This document shows positions 23,800-35,496 of a DNA stretch of 64,000 nucleotides, one piece after another. Numbering within the stretch: position 1 is the stretch's first letter; every line of letters starts with the position of its first letter. Source of the DNA: Cenococcum geophilum 1.58 (Eukaryota; Ascomycota; Dothideomycetes; Gloniales; Gloniaceae); NCBI GenBank assembly GCA_001692895.1, contig KV748179.1:1178001-1242000 (forward strand), read 5' to 3'. Below the pieces are notes generated by a model. It was not told the DNA's origin. It was given only the letters and a program-made list of their open reading frames with translations, and ran no database searches. The position numbers were made by a program, and so were the translations under genes.

Positions 23800-24760
23800 C
23801 TTAGAGGTCTATTTCTTATTAACCGGAATTTAAGGCCATAAATTATCCTAATTAGCGCTGCTAGTAGAACCGGTCTTTTTGGTGCTAGTTAGCGGTCAAT
23901 ATTTCTTGTCATATATTCCATTTCTGGCCTGATCTATTTATAGCGCATTTCCTGTTATATAAGGGCTGCATAAAAAGGTCCACAAGAGCATTACTTTTTC
24001 AAGGGCAGTAAGTAAGAGCCACTTATCACCACTTACAACGCTATAGACGATAGAGAATGCAAGGCTGAAACTACGTTCACGACTTGGCCAGCTAATTCAA
24101 ATCACGTGATATAGCTGAAATCCGAATAATATGAAGTCGGGCGTTAATAATTAATTAACTCATGCATACGACGTAAAGGCGCATAAACTGGCTGCAGTTA
24201 ATTTGCCTTATAAATAAGAACGAGCCACGAGAATCCAATCCTTAGAGATATTTTAGTCGGTGGAGGGGCCATATATATCTGGTGACTCCAATCCCCTAGA
24301 TTACGGCCGATGCATAGCTGAAATGCGCATTATAACGGACGCCTTACCCGTTCTACTGTTCGGCTGGTGGCCTAATTATATACGTGATGTTCTGCGCCAG
24401 AAAGCTTTAATGGTGGGGTAGGGCAAATCCGGCCGCAGCTTAGGTAGCCGCTTGGCAATTCTTTCATATAAGCCTTCCCGTCGGGCACTAACGCCTGAGC
24501 AGCCATGAACCTATTAACTGCAGCAACACCTCTATTTCGAGGTGAATATTAACTGAGCTACCCTATCCTTGGCTATAAGTAGGCTGACAGGTCTTTGCGC
24601 GAAATATAGCCCTCCTTCCTAGTCGACTTTGGCGCTTCCGCTAGAACCTTTTGTACTCCGTTTCTACACCAACTTCGACACCGCAACCCCGATCCTTAAG
24701 ATTGCTGTCTTTCCATAACTTGAGACTTATTAAACTTGACCAACATTTATAAAAAACAAG
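23800..24760. other. GC-balanced intergenic region, possible promoter
   Basis: No gene is visible. A TATA-like GGCTATAAGTAGG lies at about 24572-24584, followed by a pyrimidine-rich and CAACC-containing leader-like stretch (24610-24740). That resembles the 5' region of a small fungal gene and would serve the + strand frame that ends at 25165. Confidence 0.35.
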
Positions 24761-24835
24761 CATTACTCTTTAAAAGGCCTGCCTTTGGTATTTTTCTATT
24801 ACCACCAGTGCTGCCGGAGGGGACTAAAATACCAG

Positions 24836-25165
24836 GGTAGTGATTTATTATATCTATAAAGGTGTGTTAAACTATCCGAACTCCTTAAAACATACTTTAA
24901 GCTAACTTGGATTTACATTCAGCTTGAAGAGGGAGAGGAGCAAGGATATATACCGTTTCGTATATTTGACGCAGCGGAATACGAAAGAACAATAATATGT
25001 AGAGGCGCACTGATTATAATCTTTAATCCCAAAGCACCGAAAGGGGCCGAGCCATACTTGAAACTTAAAGACGTCACACAGAATGAAGACTATACTGTTC
25101 CCCCGGGGCATGAGGTTAGAGTGATAGATGGCTGGGTAAAGCTGACCAAGTCCACTAGAGCTTAA
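24836..25165 (+). CDS. Unrecognised small protein, last exon
   Basis: A clean frame ends in TAA at 25163-25165: LEEGEEQGYIPFRIFDAAEY (from about 24917), GALIIIFNPKAPKGAEPYLK, DYTVPPGHEVRVIDGWVKL. It has no stops and is poor in RIP changes. A plausible intron just before it starts GTAGTG at about 24836, has a GCTAAC branch site at about 24900 and ends TACATTCAG at about 24916. The exon upstream of that intron could not be fixed: no ATG joins it in phase, and one frame contains a TAA. No family recognised. The stop overlaps the 3' end of the opposite-strand gene by 11 bp. Confidence 0.4.
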
Positions 25166-26350
25166 ATACGTCAATCACTTGAGCTGCCTCTCTTTGGCTG
25201 ACCCACAACGTGATAGAGATATCTTTATTCTCTCCTTCGGGAATTAGCGTGGTTAAGCATTCTGTTATTAGTTCTCCTAGCCTTCTTTCTATTTCCCATT
25301 GTTTGCTAGTCTGGACTGCATTGGAAAGTAGATTGCCCAAGAGTGGAATATGACTAGCGGGTGCTTTCGAGAACATATATTGAATTTCTATAGTAAATAT
25401 TGTTAGTACTGCCTTATGTATAATGCAAGGAACCCTACTTACGCCTTCCTGTCTGCATATCTCCTGCAGCAAGTTCCTTTGTCTGCGCCATCTCCAATTG
25501 CCGAGTCTCCGTTCCTCCTGTCTGCACCGCCGGCGATTGCTCAGTGTCTTCGGGTTCGCCTTCAACACGCTTCCGTTTCTTCGGTTGTCCAGCGTTCGAT
25601 AGTGACGTCGTCTCTTCATCAATGGCTAATCACTGATCAGTTACTTCTCCAAAGATATCGTCTGACCACGCCCAACCTTTAACTAAGTTCTGATACTCGT
25701 AGTACCGATTTAATGGTTCTTCAGCTCCTAGGGTATGCAGAATATTGCAAATATCTGATAGCAATGCGTGCATCTCTTCGGACTCTAACTCCTCAACGAG
25801 ATAGTCGAAAGTATCTTAAGATATGGTACCTGGTGCCCATACAGAAGGTGAAAAATTTCTCGCCCACCTAACTATAGTTTCAGGACGCAGACCACAGATT
25901 GTACTGCATCTCTCCCGAAGAGCTTTCTTCCTTGCCTTAACTTGGCTTGAATCGAGAGCTGAGTCTTTTAGGCCTTCGAAAATCAGAGTGAGGTTTCTCC
26001 TCAATATGGTTATGTTCAGTTAGCCTCCTGACTCGCATTCCTAAACTTCGGCCAAAAGTTTGCTGCCGTCTTCAGTAGGGCGCTTCCCGCGTGATTCCGT
26101 CGATGCTCAGATCACTTCGGACAGCTCCGTCGCCGCTTCAGTAATTTTGCTAGCGAAGCTACAAAATGCCTCGATCTGGCTCTTTGTAGGGCGCATCTTA
26201 GTAGCTCGGAATTTGTCGCGCATGGTTTTGACGCGTCCGCATAAAACCTCCATCTGCGCAATGATGGTGACAGCCGTCATGGCGTCGCTCCAAGTGGAGA
26301 AAAGGAACTCGCTGAGTGAATTAAAGCGATATACGGAACTTGTAAGAGTC
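25155..26350 (-). pseudogene. Unrecognised fungal protein, mildly degraded, one intact intron
   Basis: Exon pieces read on the - strand: FLFSTWSDAMTAVTIIAQME, RPTKSQIEAFCSFASKITEA, RRNLTLIFEGLKDSALDSSQ, ETIVRWARNFSPSVWAPGT, YQNLVKGWAWSDDIFGEVTD, then a Lys/Arg-rich NLS-like PKKRKRVEGEPEDTEQSP. A textbook intron spans 25442-25388 (GTAAGT, TACTAAC branch, ATAG) and joins in phase to MFSKAPASHIPLLGNLLSNA and the end VIDVFKL (stop at 25155). In-frame stops (TGA after SEVI, TAG after LAEV, TAA after GTIS, TGA after EVTDQ) break exon 1. At least two fit C-to-T changes of CAA or CGA. Helical and nuclear-looking; function unknown. Confidence 0.55.
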
Positions 26351-26399
26351 TAAAAGTCCTATAGGCTGTTTGTTGGACTGGGGCAAACTCTACCATATT

Positions 26400-26980
26400 T
26401 GTTAGAAATCATAATAGGCGGGTATTAAGATGACATGTACCTTCTTTGTGAGAAATGGCTATATGAGAAAATATCGAAAAGTGTACTTCAGAGTTGGGCG
26501 GCCAGGGGTATTTATGCGACATCCGCCGAAGTCAGACACCTCTAAATGTATTTGGTGGGGGAAGGAGTTAGGCAAGCAAAGATTTGTAAGCCGATTCGCT
26601 AATACTCAGGAGTAGCCTCTACCGCAATGCAAGCCGGCGCAATGAGACTCACTTCCACATTTAGCGAAACACGACGCTCGATATCCAATCGAGGTTCAAC
26701 ATCTCTCACCTTTACCTTCCCATATGCAAGTCACATTCACACGGGTCTGGGCAAGACCACTTACCAAAGGAAGTCCTTCTGCATTGCCCTCACCTTCTAT
26801 CAATCAAAGACGTCCATCTGGCTCCTGCGCATTAACTGAGACCGGAACTGAGATCCCGCCACACTCTATTTCCGCAGCTATGGTAGGAGCGTACCTCAAG
26901 CCTATTACTGGGCTTAGTCTCCACCACGCCGTGAGGACATCAGTATCATCTAGCGTTCACTCCAATGCTTGCCACTAGGA
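26400..26980 (-). other. Possible upstream exons of the 25155-26350 gene
   Basis: Around 26620-26740 the - strand reads GKVKVRDVEPRLDIERRVSL and continues NVEVSLIAPACIAVEATPE, which looks like genuine protein. It could be an exon of the gene to its left or a separate small relic. Other pieces here could not be joined. Confidence 0.25.
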
Positions 26981-27165
26981 TTTTGCATCCGAACCGTTAG
27001 CGATGTCTTGACAAGCAGCCCCCCTTCCTACGACTGTACCGGGTGGAGCCTTTCACCGCGTCGGAACGATGCCAACATCTACCTAGCGTCTCCTAGGATT
27101 GATAAGGGAAGGCCGTATAGCTAGAGGGGTACAGTGAATATCCGTGGCACAGCTGCATCGCTAGG

Positions 27166-27173
27166 TATAAAAG
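27166..27173 (+). promoter_or_regulatory. TATA box and leader of the AAA ATPase gene
   Basis: TATAAAAG lies 143 bp before the ATG at 27309, with a pyrimidine-rich leader (CTCCTCACTCCAATTTTCCTCC, about 27215-27236) between them. Spacing and composition are normal for a filamentous-fungal promoter. The flanking sequence is little RIPed, so the promoter has survived better than the gene. Confidence 0.55.
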
Positions 27174-27308
27174 AAGGCGGATCTTTTAAAGAAATGATAC
27201 CATCTACACTCAGCTCCTCACTCCAATTTTCCTCCAGAGACCGGTACTATTGACCTCTAGCTACTTCTCTAATCTTATATTTCAAATCAGCTCTACCCTT
27301 TAGGCAAC

Positions 27309-29802
27309 ATGCAGACTACATTAAAGACCCTAAACACTCCTCTAGGCAGCCCTACTCTATCACCAGCTCAGCAGCCCCTTACTATCTAGCATACTCTGCA
27401 ATTCCTAGAGCTGCTAAAAGTAGCTACAGCAACAAATTCGTTGTCTACCTCTACCTCTACCCCAGGAGGCCCAGTTGTTAAGCCACCAGCCCCAGAAGAC
27501 CCTAAAACTGAAGCGATACCGCGAGCCTCTAGATTAGAGTATAAGATGGTAAACGAAGTGTATGTCTTCACAGGCGTGCGTATATAGTCCTGCTGACACT
27601 ATTTCTTTACAGTTGGGATGAGAAAGCTTATTAGTACAAGATTGCTAAGCCAGTGGCCCTAATAGGAGAGGTTAATGAACTGGACCAATACGTGTTTGTT
27701 AATCGTATTCGAATTAGTAGNCATGACATTCTTTATAAGTGCCTTCGATTACTAAAGATAAATCACAGATAAGAAAACCAAAGACTCTATATCTTACATC
27801 GATGTTAAGTCTGAGGGGTTACGAGACGTTCTAAGGAAGGTCCTTAAAGATATCCGCGGGATCTGCCTAAGAGAGGATAAGCCTTTGGTACGGAAAATCT
27901 CCGCTATTAAAACTTACCGGCTTATACTGCGTATAGGTCGAGTAGAACGTCCTATATAATTTTCTCCCGGAACTGGAATTGTATTAAAGTGGTATAAACG
28001 TCGACTTTGAGAATAAAGCATATTTGGAACATCTGGACCTTTTGATTAGCTTTATCAAAACCACCCACACGTCTACAACCGAACGCCTCGAACCCCTTCT
28101 TAAGAACCGTGAAATCACGTATAATCTGCTCTGGGCTCTCTTTAAGCCGAACTTGGAGGTCTATACTACCTGTCTCGGTACCGGCGAACCGAGATGCGTT
28201 AAGTATAATCATAGTAAGGAGAAAGCAAGACCGGACGGAGCTAAGTACTTTCACCTAGACTGTCGCTACTTCGATTTCAATGGGAAAGTGTTTAGAGAAG
28301 CCGCCCTTAAGCTTGCTATTAAGAAGTTCCGCGGAATAAAACGGATAGACTTCCTTTAGGCATTTCCTCTAAAGTACTACCGAAAATCGAGCGAGATCAG
28401 AGCATAGCTGATTGGATATAGTCGAACGTTTAATAACTTAAGAGGCGTCTACTACCGCCAGTACTAAGGGACTGCCTTCTGTAAGGATAAAGACGGCAAT
28501 AGGATCAAAGTCTCTGTTAAGAGTCGAATTATAGTTAATACGGCGTATTTCCGGCAAATCAACCCTAATTACGCTAGATTATAAATTAACAAGTCGCCGG
28601 AAGCACTGGATTTGTGGGCCATTTACGATTCCGCGGGGAGCTTGAATATAAGGAAAGACCAAATTAAGAGGACAGATATAGATCTAACTAAAATAAAAGA
28701 TCAAGATTTCCTAATTAGCAGCCCAACTGTGCTAGGTTTTAGTCTAGGTGACAAGCTCTAGTGTGCGTTATCTTTACTTACACGTAAGCGGCATTTGCTA
28801 ACGCGTTATAGTTAAGTTCGCAGTTGCTAATATTAGCAATATTACGTAGAACCCTTCTTCCTTTAATAACCTTAGGATTCCTACTCAACAGAAGGAGATT
28901 ATTTAAGCTCTTAGTAAAACCTACTTATCTCGGGACTCTTACCCTATCTTAGATGACTTTATATTAGGCAAAGGGCGCGGACTTATTACCCTCCTACAGT
29001 ATGTTACTATACCCTCTCTTATAATATTAGTTATACTATCATCTACTAAGACAGGCAAATTAGTGGGCCGCCTGGTGTTGGTAAGACCTTAACAGTAAAG
29101 GCGATATTAGAATACCTTAGGAGACTACTTTACGTCGTACGTCTCCATTCCCTTATAATTGCGGCTTTTTCTAACTAAGTAGATCTCTGCTAGAGAATTA
29201 GGCACGACCGCGGATACACTTAAGGAGAGGCTTTCTTATATCTTTAAGATAGTAACTTACTAGAAAGCTACTCTACTCCTTAATGAGGCGGACGTGTTTA
29301 TAGAACAGCGTGCTACCAATAATATCTATCGCAATGCCCTTATTTGTGTATTCTTGCGTAAGCTTAAATACTATAAAGGAATCTTATTTCTTATAACTAA
29401 CCGGGTAAAGACGATTAACAAAGCTATTGCAAGTAGAATACACCTCGTGCTCCGGTACGGTCCATTAGATCGGAACGCTCGGAAGGTAGTTTAGAGGAGT
29501 TTCCTCAACAAGGCAAGCATGACGAAAGGAGCCGCAGATTTCACGGAAAAGGACCTCAATATTCTGGTAGGGAAGGATCTTAATAGCCGGGAGGTAAGAG
29601 CCTTTACGTCTACGGTAAAGCCGAGCTAATTAATTTTCCGATCTAGATTAAAAATGCTGTTTTTACGGCTTAAGCATTGGCTAGCCATAAAGAGACGTAA
29701 GTGTCCTTATTACATCTAGAATTCGCTATTAATGCGAACGTAGAATTTCAGCGTGATTTTATAGGAGGAGGCAAGTTTAACAATATATAGTTCTATGCTT
29801 AG
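27309..29802 (+). pseudogene. RIP-inactivated AAA+ ATPase with N-terminal DUF7025 domain
   Basis: ATG at 27309 in the context GGCAACATG opens MQTTLKTLNTPLGSPTLSP. A Ser/Thr/Pro-rich linker follows, then ASRLEYKMVNEVY. The DUF7025 region (about 27790-28780) shows YIDVKSEGLRDVL, ICLREDKP, LISFIKTTHTSTTERLEPLL, REITYNLLWALFKPN, VYTTCLGTGEPRCVKY, FRGIKRIDFL and SPTVLGFSLGDKL. The AAA core has Walker A GPPGVGKT at 29065-29088, Walker B LLNEADVF at 29275-29298 (family LLDEAD, Asp to Asn), the VFIEQRATNNIYRNALICVF segment and sensor-1 ILFLITNRV. The C-terminal lid runs to 29802. These proteins are common in ascomycetes; their clients are mostly unknown. A 336-bp segment (28024-28359) has stayed open. 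One base at 27721 is undetermined. Confidence 0.9.
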
Positions 29803-31285
29803 CTCTCCTAAATTTACCGGGGTATTAGGGGTCTACAGAATGCATACCTTTTTGGCGCGTGGGCAGATATACGTTTGGGATTTAGCTATCTTTTTCTTTT
29901 CTTCTTTTTTCCTATTTATACTTGTCAATAGTTGGAGGCAGTACGTTACTTAACTATACTGTTCATTAGCTAGTAATATATATACATATATATCCCAATA
30001 ACTTTGCGTTATACAGCTTTAACGTAATATAGATACATAGCCTTAATCCCAAAACGTGGAATCTAATATTACTGGACAGAGTTGGTCACGTGAGCGGGTT
30101 TTTATTAAAAATAAGATAAAGAAACTGGAACTTTATTATTTTCCCAGATATCCCTTTGTGTGGCATTTAACACTTTTCGTATTGGGCGCTTTTGGCGCTT
30201 TTGCTTGGGTTAGTATACTGCAGGCACCCTAGCTAGCGCGATTTAATTAGCAAGCCCCACTAAAACACCTCGATATTGCGATGGCGACAAAATGTTGCAA
30301 AAGGCCACCCCTAAAAACACCAATTTTTTTTTTTTTTTTTTTTTTTTTTTGAGAAAGTTAAGCAAAAAGCCGTAATATATAACGCCATATCTGTAGGTTT
30401 CTGCCTTTCCTCTATTGACTAGCTGCCTACTACGTAGCTACTAAAGCTACTAAAGCCTCTGGAGGCTGTATAACTACTATTAATAAGCTATCGTGTATAT
30501 ACTGCGTTACTTAAAAGGATTGTAAAAAGGACTTTTAGGCTTAAGGTGCTTTTGGAGGCTTTAGGGGCCTTAGAGGCTTCAGAGCTAAAGACGCACGATA
30601 TTTTTTAGGCGGCATAAGGACGATATTTTGCTAAAAATTCAAGGATTAAACAAATGGCGACGATATTGAAGTTTTTTAATTACACTAAATATTATATAAG
30701 CGTCCTGGCCACGTCGCTACTGTTTATTACAATATTTAAGCGTCGGAGATGTCAATAAGGCGCTAGCACTCTTGCCGCTAAGTAACTGCACTGACCAGAG
30801 GCTTTAACACCAAGCTATATACGGTATAAAGCCTCTAGATAGGCTTATAAGGCGTATATATACAAAAAGTGCAAGAAACGGTTGCCATATAAAGGGATAC
30901 TATCTATACAGGATGGCGTAGAAAATAAGAAAAGAAAAGCTAGTAATTTTAAACGGTTTTAAATAAAGTTCTGTACGGGATAGAAAATAATAAAAGTATT
31001 ATTTTTATAGCCACTCCTCCCGTATGGGAGGATATTAAAAGAGGTATTTAAAAGCTGGATATAAAAAGAGAATTTTAGTAGAAATCCTGTATAAAATATT
31101 ATCTTTTATAAATATGTTTTTAAAATGGAACACAAATTCCAGTTTCTATAAGATTTTTTATTAAATTATTCCGTATGGGATATTATAGGAAATGGGATAT
31201 AAAATCTAGGTAATTAAATTTTAATATAGGATTTTAATATAGTAGATTATTATATTAATTAGCTGTTTATACCATACGGATAAAA
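29803..31285. other. AT-rich spacer with a 27-T tract
   Basis: No gene is seen. A run of 27 T residues (30324-30350) may be the poly(A) end of a - strand retroposon, but no target-site duplication was found around it. Several GGAGGCTTTAGGGGCC-like short G/A blocks occur near 30545-30590. Confidence 0.45.
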
Positions 31286-31289
31286 TTAA

Positions 31290-31740
31290 AAACTGCGTAG
31301 GCGAATTGCTGGTGGATCTGGGAACAGGAGAACGGAAGCCGCAGGGCATTAGTTCCCGTACGGGAGAGGAAAACGTAGCTGGTAGCTCCCATAGGGGAGC
31401 TAAAGCCATACGGGAATATAAGCCGCAGGGGATTGGTTCCTATAGGGCGGTGGAACACGTAGGCATTGGCACCCGTAGGGGATTCGTTAGCGTAGGGGAT
31501 TTGTTAGCGTAGGGGATTTGTTAGCGCAGGGGAGTGGATCCCGTAGGGGAGTGGATCCCGTAAGGGATTTGTTAGAGTAGGGGATCGCATCCCGTAGGGG
31601 ATTATTAGGAGTAGGGGATTGGTTTCTATAGGGCGGCGAAACACGTGGGCATTAGCTCCCGTAGGGGATTTGTTTAAGTAAGGGACTTGTTTAAGTAGGG
31701 GATTGGTTAGAGGAAGGGATTAATTCTCCTACGGCCTCTA
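31290..31740. repeat. G-rich GTAGGGGATT minisatellite
   Basis: Roughly twenty imperfect units built on CCCGTAGGGGATT / TTAGCGTAGGGGATTTG, with spacing about 16-20 bp. A longer block GGTTYCTATAGGGCGGYGRAACACGTRGGCATTRGC appears twice (about 31434 and 31620), so the array has higher-order structure. One G4 run per unit on the + strand. Reading frames crossing it are repeat artefacts. Confidence 0.8.
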
Positions 31741-31988
31741 TTTAGGCGGCATAAGGCGGCTTCTAATAGGCTAGGAAGTAGACTATATGTTTTGTGGAAA
31801 TATAAAGCCCATACGGGATAGTAGGGTATAGGGATCTAATAATTTGGCGGAAGATTAGGTTATCCGCTTTTCCGGGTTTATTTAGCTTAGGCGACTCGCC
31901 CTACCCTGTTTTATATGCGTTTCGACTAAGGCTACTACCTGGCCTTAGCCGCCCAAATCTCTGCAACTTTAACTTATGCGGTGGAAGA

Positions 31989-34410
31989 CTATAGGACAAT
32001 GAAATGTTATTCTATCTACTCTGCTAACACCTCTAGATCCTTTTATGCTTGCTAGAAAATATCTTTTATCTATAAATAAAGCGCCCTATCTTCCTTCTCC
32101 TACCTCCCATCTGTTAGGAAAACTACCTTCCGCAGCCTATTAACCCACGGCTTTAGCAGTTAGTAGTAGGGTGTAAATACCTTAGCTATACGGTTAAGAA
32201 AATGGCCTTCTCTGCTTACTAGGCCCGATTTTAACTTAGCTAGCTTTATAGTATTCTTATAATTCCAACACTCAAACTTAGTTAGACCGATATCTTTACC
32301 CGACCCATTATAGTGTACGTATATCCAGAAAAGTACCCAGAAAAACGACTCCAGATCATGCCTAAAGGAATGTTTCTCGCTAAAAAGCACTCCTATAGCT
32401 ATAAACGCTCTTATACCGGTCTTGCCCCGTGCTCCTAAAGGTCCTTCCCGCTTCTCTTTAATCGCAAGGTCAAGATCAATCAAGAATGACTTCTAGGAGG
32501 GATTATCGTCTTCCTCGTTCATTAAAAGGTTACCTATTAAAACGTCACATTAGAGGATGCCGGCCTGCGTGTGTAAAGACTCGTATCCTTTAATAACACC
32601 CTCTAGTACAGCAAGTATTACAGCCCAAGAGCTTACCTTATAAAGAGCCTTCCTATAATCGCAAGTAATAACGCATCAATGCACTCGATTCTGCATAGGG
32701 AGCTTATTTAGAGAGCTTGAACACGTGCGCTTGCTAGGCGGTAGCTCGGCATAGCTAAAAGATCTCTTTTTACTAGAACTTCTGCCTTTCCTTATACTGA
32801 TTTATACTCTAGCTAGTCTCGGAGGCATTATCAAACCTTTTAGCTTATAGTTTGTCGCTCTTATAATATCTAGCCCCTTGCGGATATTGTAGATATCATT
32901 ATCTCGTCCACCTATATAAACTGTCTCGTGGTGATAGTACCTAGCCACATTGACTATTTCTTTCCCCATCGCTTTACGTAGCAGTTTGCCTTCTTCCTCG
33001 CGCTTTAGGTACTGTTACGAGTCTTTAATGACAAAGGGTGTCTTAGAGGTGTCGCCCTCGCGGTGTGCTTTCTAGCAAGTAGTCGCTTAACTGGCGATAT
33101 AGGGTGCCCGCTTTATAAGTTCGTTAAGGATAAGACGCTCGGTCTGATTGTTGCGCACAACCTTAATATATCGTTTGCCGTCCGATATTAAAATAGTAGG
33201 GTTGAATCCGAGCTACTCCTTATTTATCTAGAGAAATCCTAACATCGCTAAGGTAAATTATAGTCCGTCTTTATTAATATTGAATAGTGATAATGTAACG
33301 CCTCCTACCCGGTTATACTCCTATAACCGCATAATAGATCTATAGAGGGTAAAGCTTAGGATAAAGCGACGACTGTCTTAAGCGGCGAATACTTCCCTTA
33401 TATATTTCCCTAAATTAAACCATGCTTTCGAGGCTATATTAGTATTTAGATTACTCTTTAGCTCTCCTAGTATAAGTATATACAACTAATGGCATTAGGA
33501 GCTTTCGCCGGCTATTAGATCATCCATAAAGCCGATATTTAGCTTTTAGTCGGCCGTAGATCCTTATAAGGGCTGCTAAGTATGCTCTACTAGTCTTTAT
33601 TATACCTTTAGAACAAACCCATGCTCCTTTATAAAGTCTAGAAATGATATAATTAGCTTGTCGAACCACTTTAGGACTCTATATTCTTTTGCGCCTTTAG
33701 GCTAGTTACGCCAGCCGCCCTCGGCATATAGTGGATTGTCCCCTTCCTTATATTTCTTAAAAACGGCGGCGCTTGCCTCTTTAAGACCTTCTACTCCCCT
33801 AAAGAATACTTTATATAAGCTAGGAATCCCCACGTAAAGAGGGCCTAGCTCCTCCTTTAGAACATTATCTATGTATTTCCTATGTTCGGATGAGTTGGCG
33901 AAGCTGCTTATATTGCGTTGATATAGGGTTTAAACGTAGAATGGTAGCAGTTAGGGGGGAGGCGTGGACTCTATAATAGTAGCGTACACCTTTTCCTAGA
34001 TAACCTTATTAGGTTTAACCCGAAGGATCGTATTTAGAAGAGGCAGGAACCGCTTAATATTAAAGTCGTTAGAACCGACCGCTAAATTAAGTCTTAATAG
34101 ATTAATAAGAAGGCCTTTGTTGCTACCGTTAGATGGCAATAAATAAGAAGTGGAAAGGCTCTGCAGAGCTAGTATTAAATTAAGTAAAATATCCTTCAGT
34201 TTTACAAGCGTTAGATAGAGCTTATACCAGGTAAATTGATAATTACTTTTATTGCTTATCCGATGTAACGTGTCTAAAGAGTTAGAGACACCTAGATCCT
34301 TACAAGCGGAGTTAAATAAATCGCGAAAACCATTTAGTCCCTCCCCAATAGGTTTCGTTTTGATTATCTCTAATCTGGAGTGATTCGCTATCGCGGGCAA
34401 ACGCGTCAAG
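31989..34410 (-). pseudogene. RIP-inactivated FunK1-type protein kinase
   Basis: Family role: FunK1 kinases are a fungal expansion of Ser/Thr kinase-like proteins of largely unknown function. Read from the right: HSRLEIIKTKPIGEGLNGF (about 34380) in the N-terminal region, KVYATIIESTPPPNCYHST (about 33980), SKTPFVIKDS*QYLKREEE (about 33050), GKEIVNVARYYHHETVYIG, a basic insert with SYAELPPSKRTCSSS, and the catalytic-loop remnant TQAGIL*CDVLIGNLLMNE (about 32560; family HxD or QCD). The metal-binding SFLIDLDLAIKEKR follows (about 32490), then GARGKTGIRAFIAIG, the HDLESFFWVLFWIYVHYNG signature (about 32360) and a basic tail. The stop at the catalytic loop is a Gln-to-TAA change. The exact start is uncertain. 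Confidence 0.88.
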
Positions 34411-34913
34411 AGCTACGTTGGGAAAGCCGACGTAGTAGGGGGGTAGGTAGGCGAGGAGAGGAGATCAAAGAGTCTAGTATATAACGGACGGTATGATAAC
34501 AGATAAGTGCAGGGAGGTCGAGAACACGTCGGTGGTGTCTCGCAATGAGAAAATAATTAGGGAGAAAAGTGAGGAAGGAAGTAAGGTGCGAGCGCAGGGA
34601 GGACTAAAGATTGGGCGTGGGAAAGTCAAGCCGACCCGACGTAGCTCAGACTGAGGCTTCGCAGGGCTTAGTCAAATACTAAGCCACAATGGCCTAAATG
34701 CGGGTAGGCAGCTTTTCTGGTCTATAACTAATCATACTTATCGGTTTTAGTTTATTCCGCGACGCGTGAGGCTCCAATGCAGCGGAGCTTGCCTAAGAAC
34801 GGGTTAACTATGGAGTTGGTTATATAAGCGCCTACGAACAATTACGTGGCTTGTCCTGAAACGAGCTAAACCTAACACGCTAAACGTGGATATAGTTAAC
34901 CTCTTACAGCGGT

Positions 34914-35491
34914 TACCCGTAACGTTTTGGTTTTATAAACTTAACTAACACCACCTAGCTAGCTAGGTGGCCGCTAGCACGGTGTATAGGCGGGCAAAGA
35001 ACCCAGAAATTTTTAACTAGCAAATTGCTAACAAAACCAAAATTTGTTCAAAAAATTTAAAACTTTAATAATAAACTATAGACTATATAAATAGTATAAT
35101 TAAATTCGCTAAAACTCTTTATTATTACTATCTCTCTATATCTGCTCACTTTTTAAGGTATAGAAATCTACTATATTCTTATAAAATCTAAAACCGCAAA
35201 AATCTTAATTATCTCTCTACTAGAAAATAATGATTTTATTCCCAGAAAGAATTTAATATTTAAAAAGATAGCAAGTATAGAGAGACGGGACTCTTTATTA
35301 TTTCTACTAATTTAGATTTTAATAATATATACTATATAGTTTATTATCTTAGTTTTAAGGGGTTTTTTATTTTGTTAGCAATCGCTAGTTAAAATCGGCT
35401 GGGTTCCTTGCCCGCCTATACACTATACTAGCGGCCACCTAGCTAGCTAGGTGGTGTTGGTTAAGTTTACGAAACTAAAACGTCACGGGTA
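34914..35491. mobile_element. 574-bp fold-back transposon (Tc1/mariner-like MITE) with TA duplication
   Basis: Long terminal inverted repeats, about 125 bp each (34916-35040 and 35365-35489), start CCCGTAACG and CCCGTGACG. They are flanked by TA at 34914-34915 and 35490-35491. Each arm contains the perfect 20-base palindrome CCACCTAGCTAGCTAGGTGG. The centre is AT-rich and itself roughly palindromic (around 35070 and 35330). No transposase, so it is non-autonomous. Arm differences are transitions. Confidence 0.85.
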
Positions 35492-35496
35492 ATCGA

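Noticed and set aside
30324..30350. The T27 run as the tail of a second retroposon
   Set aside because: No flanking direct duplication was found, and no similarity to the 9466-9706 insert; left as a homopolymer.
31221..31512. Overlapping frames of 60-70 codons on both strands
   Set aside because: They lie in the G-rich minisatellite and simply reflect its repeat.
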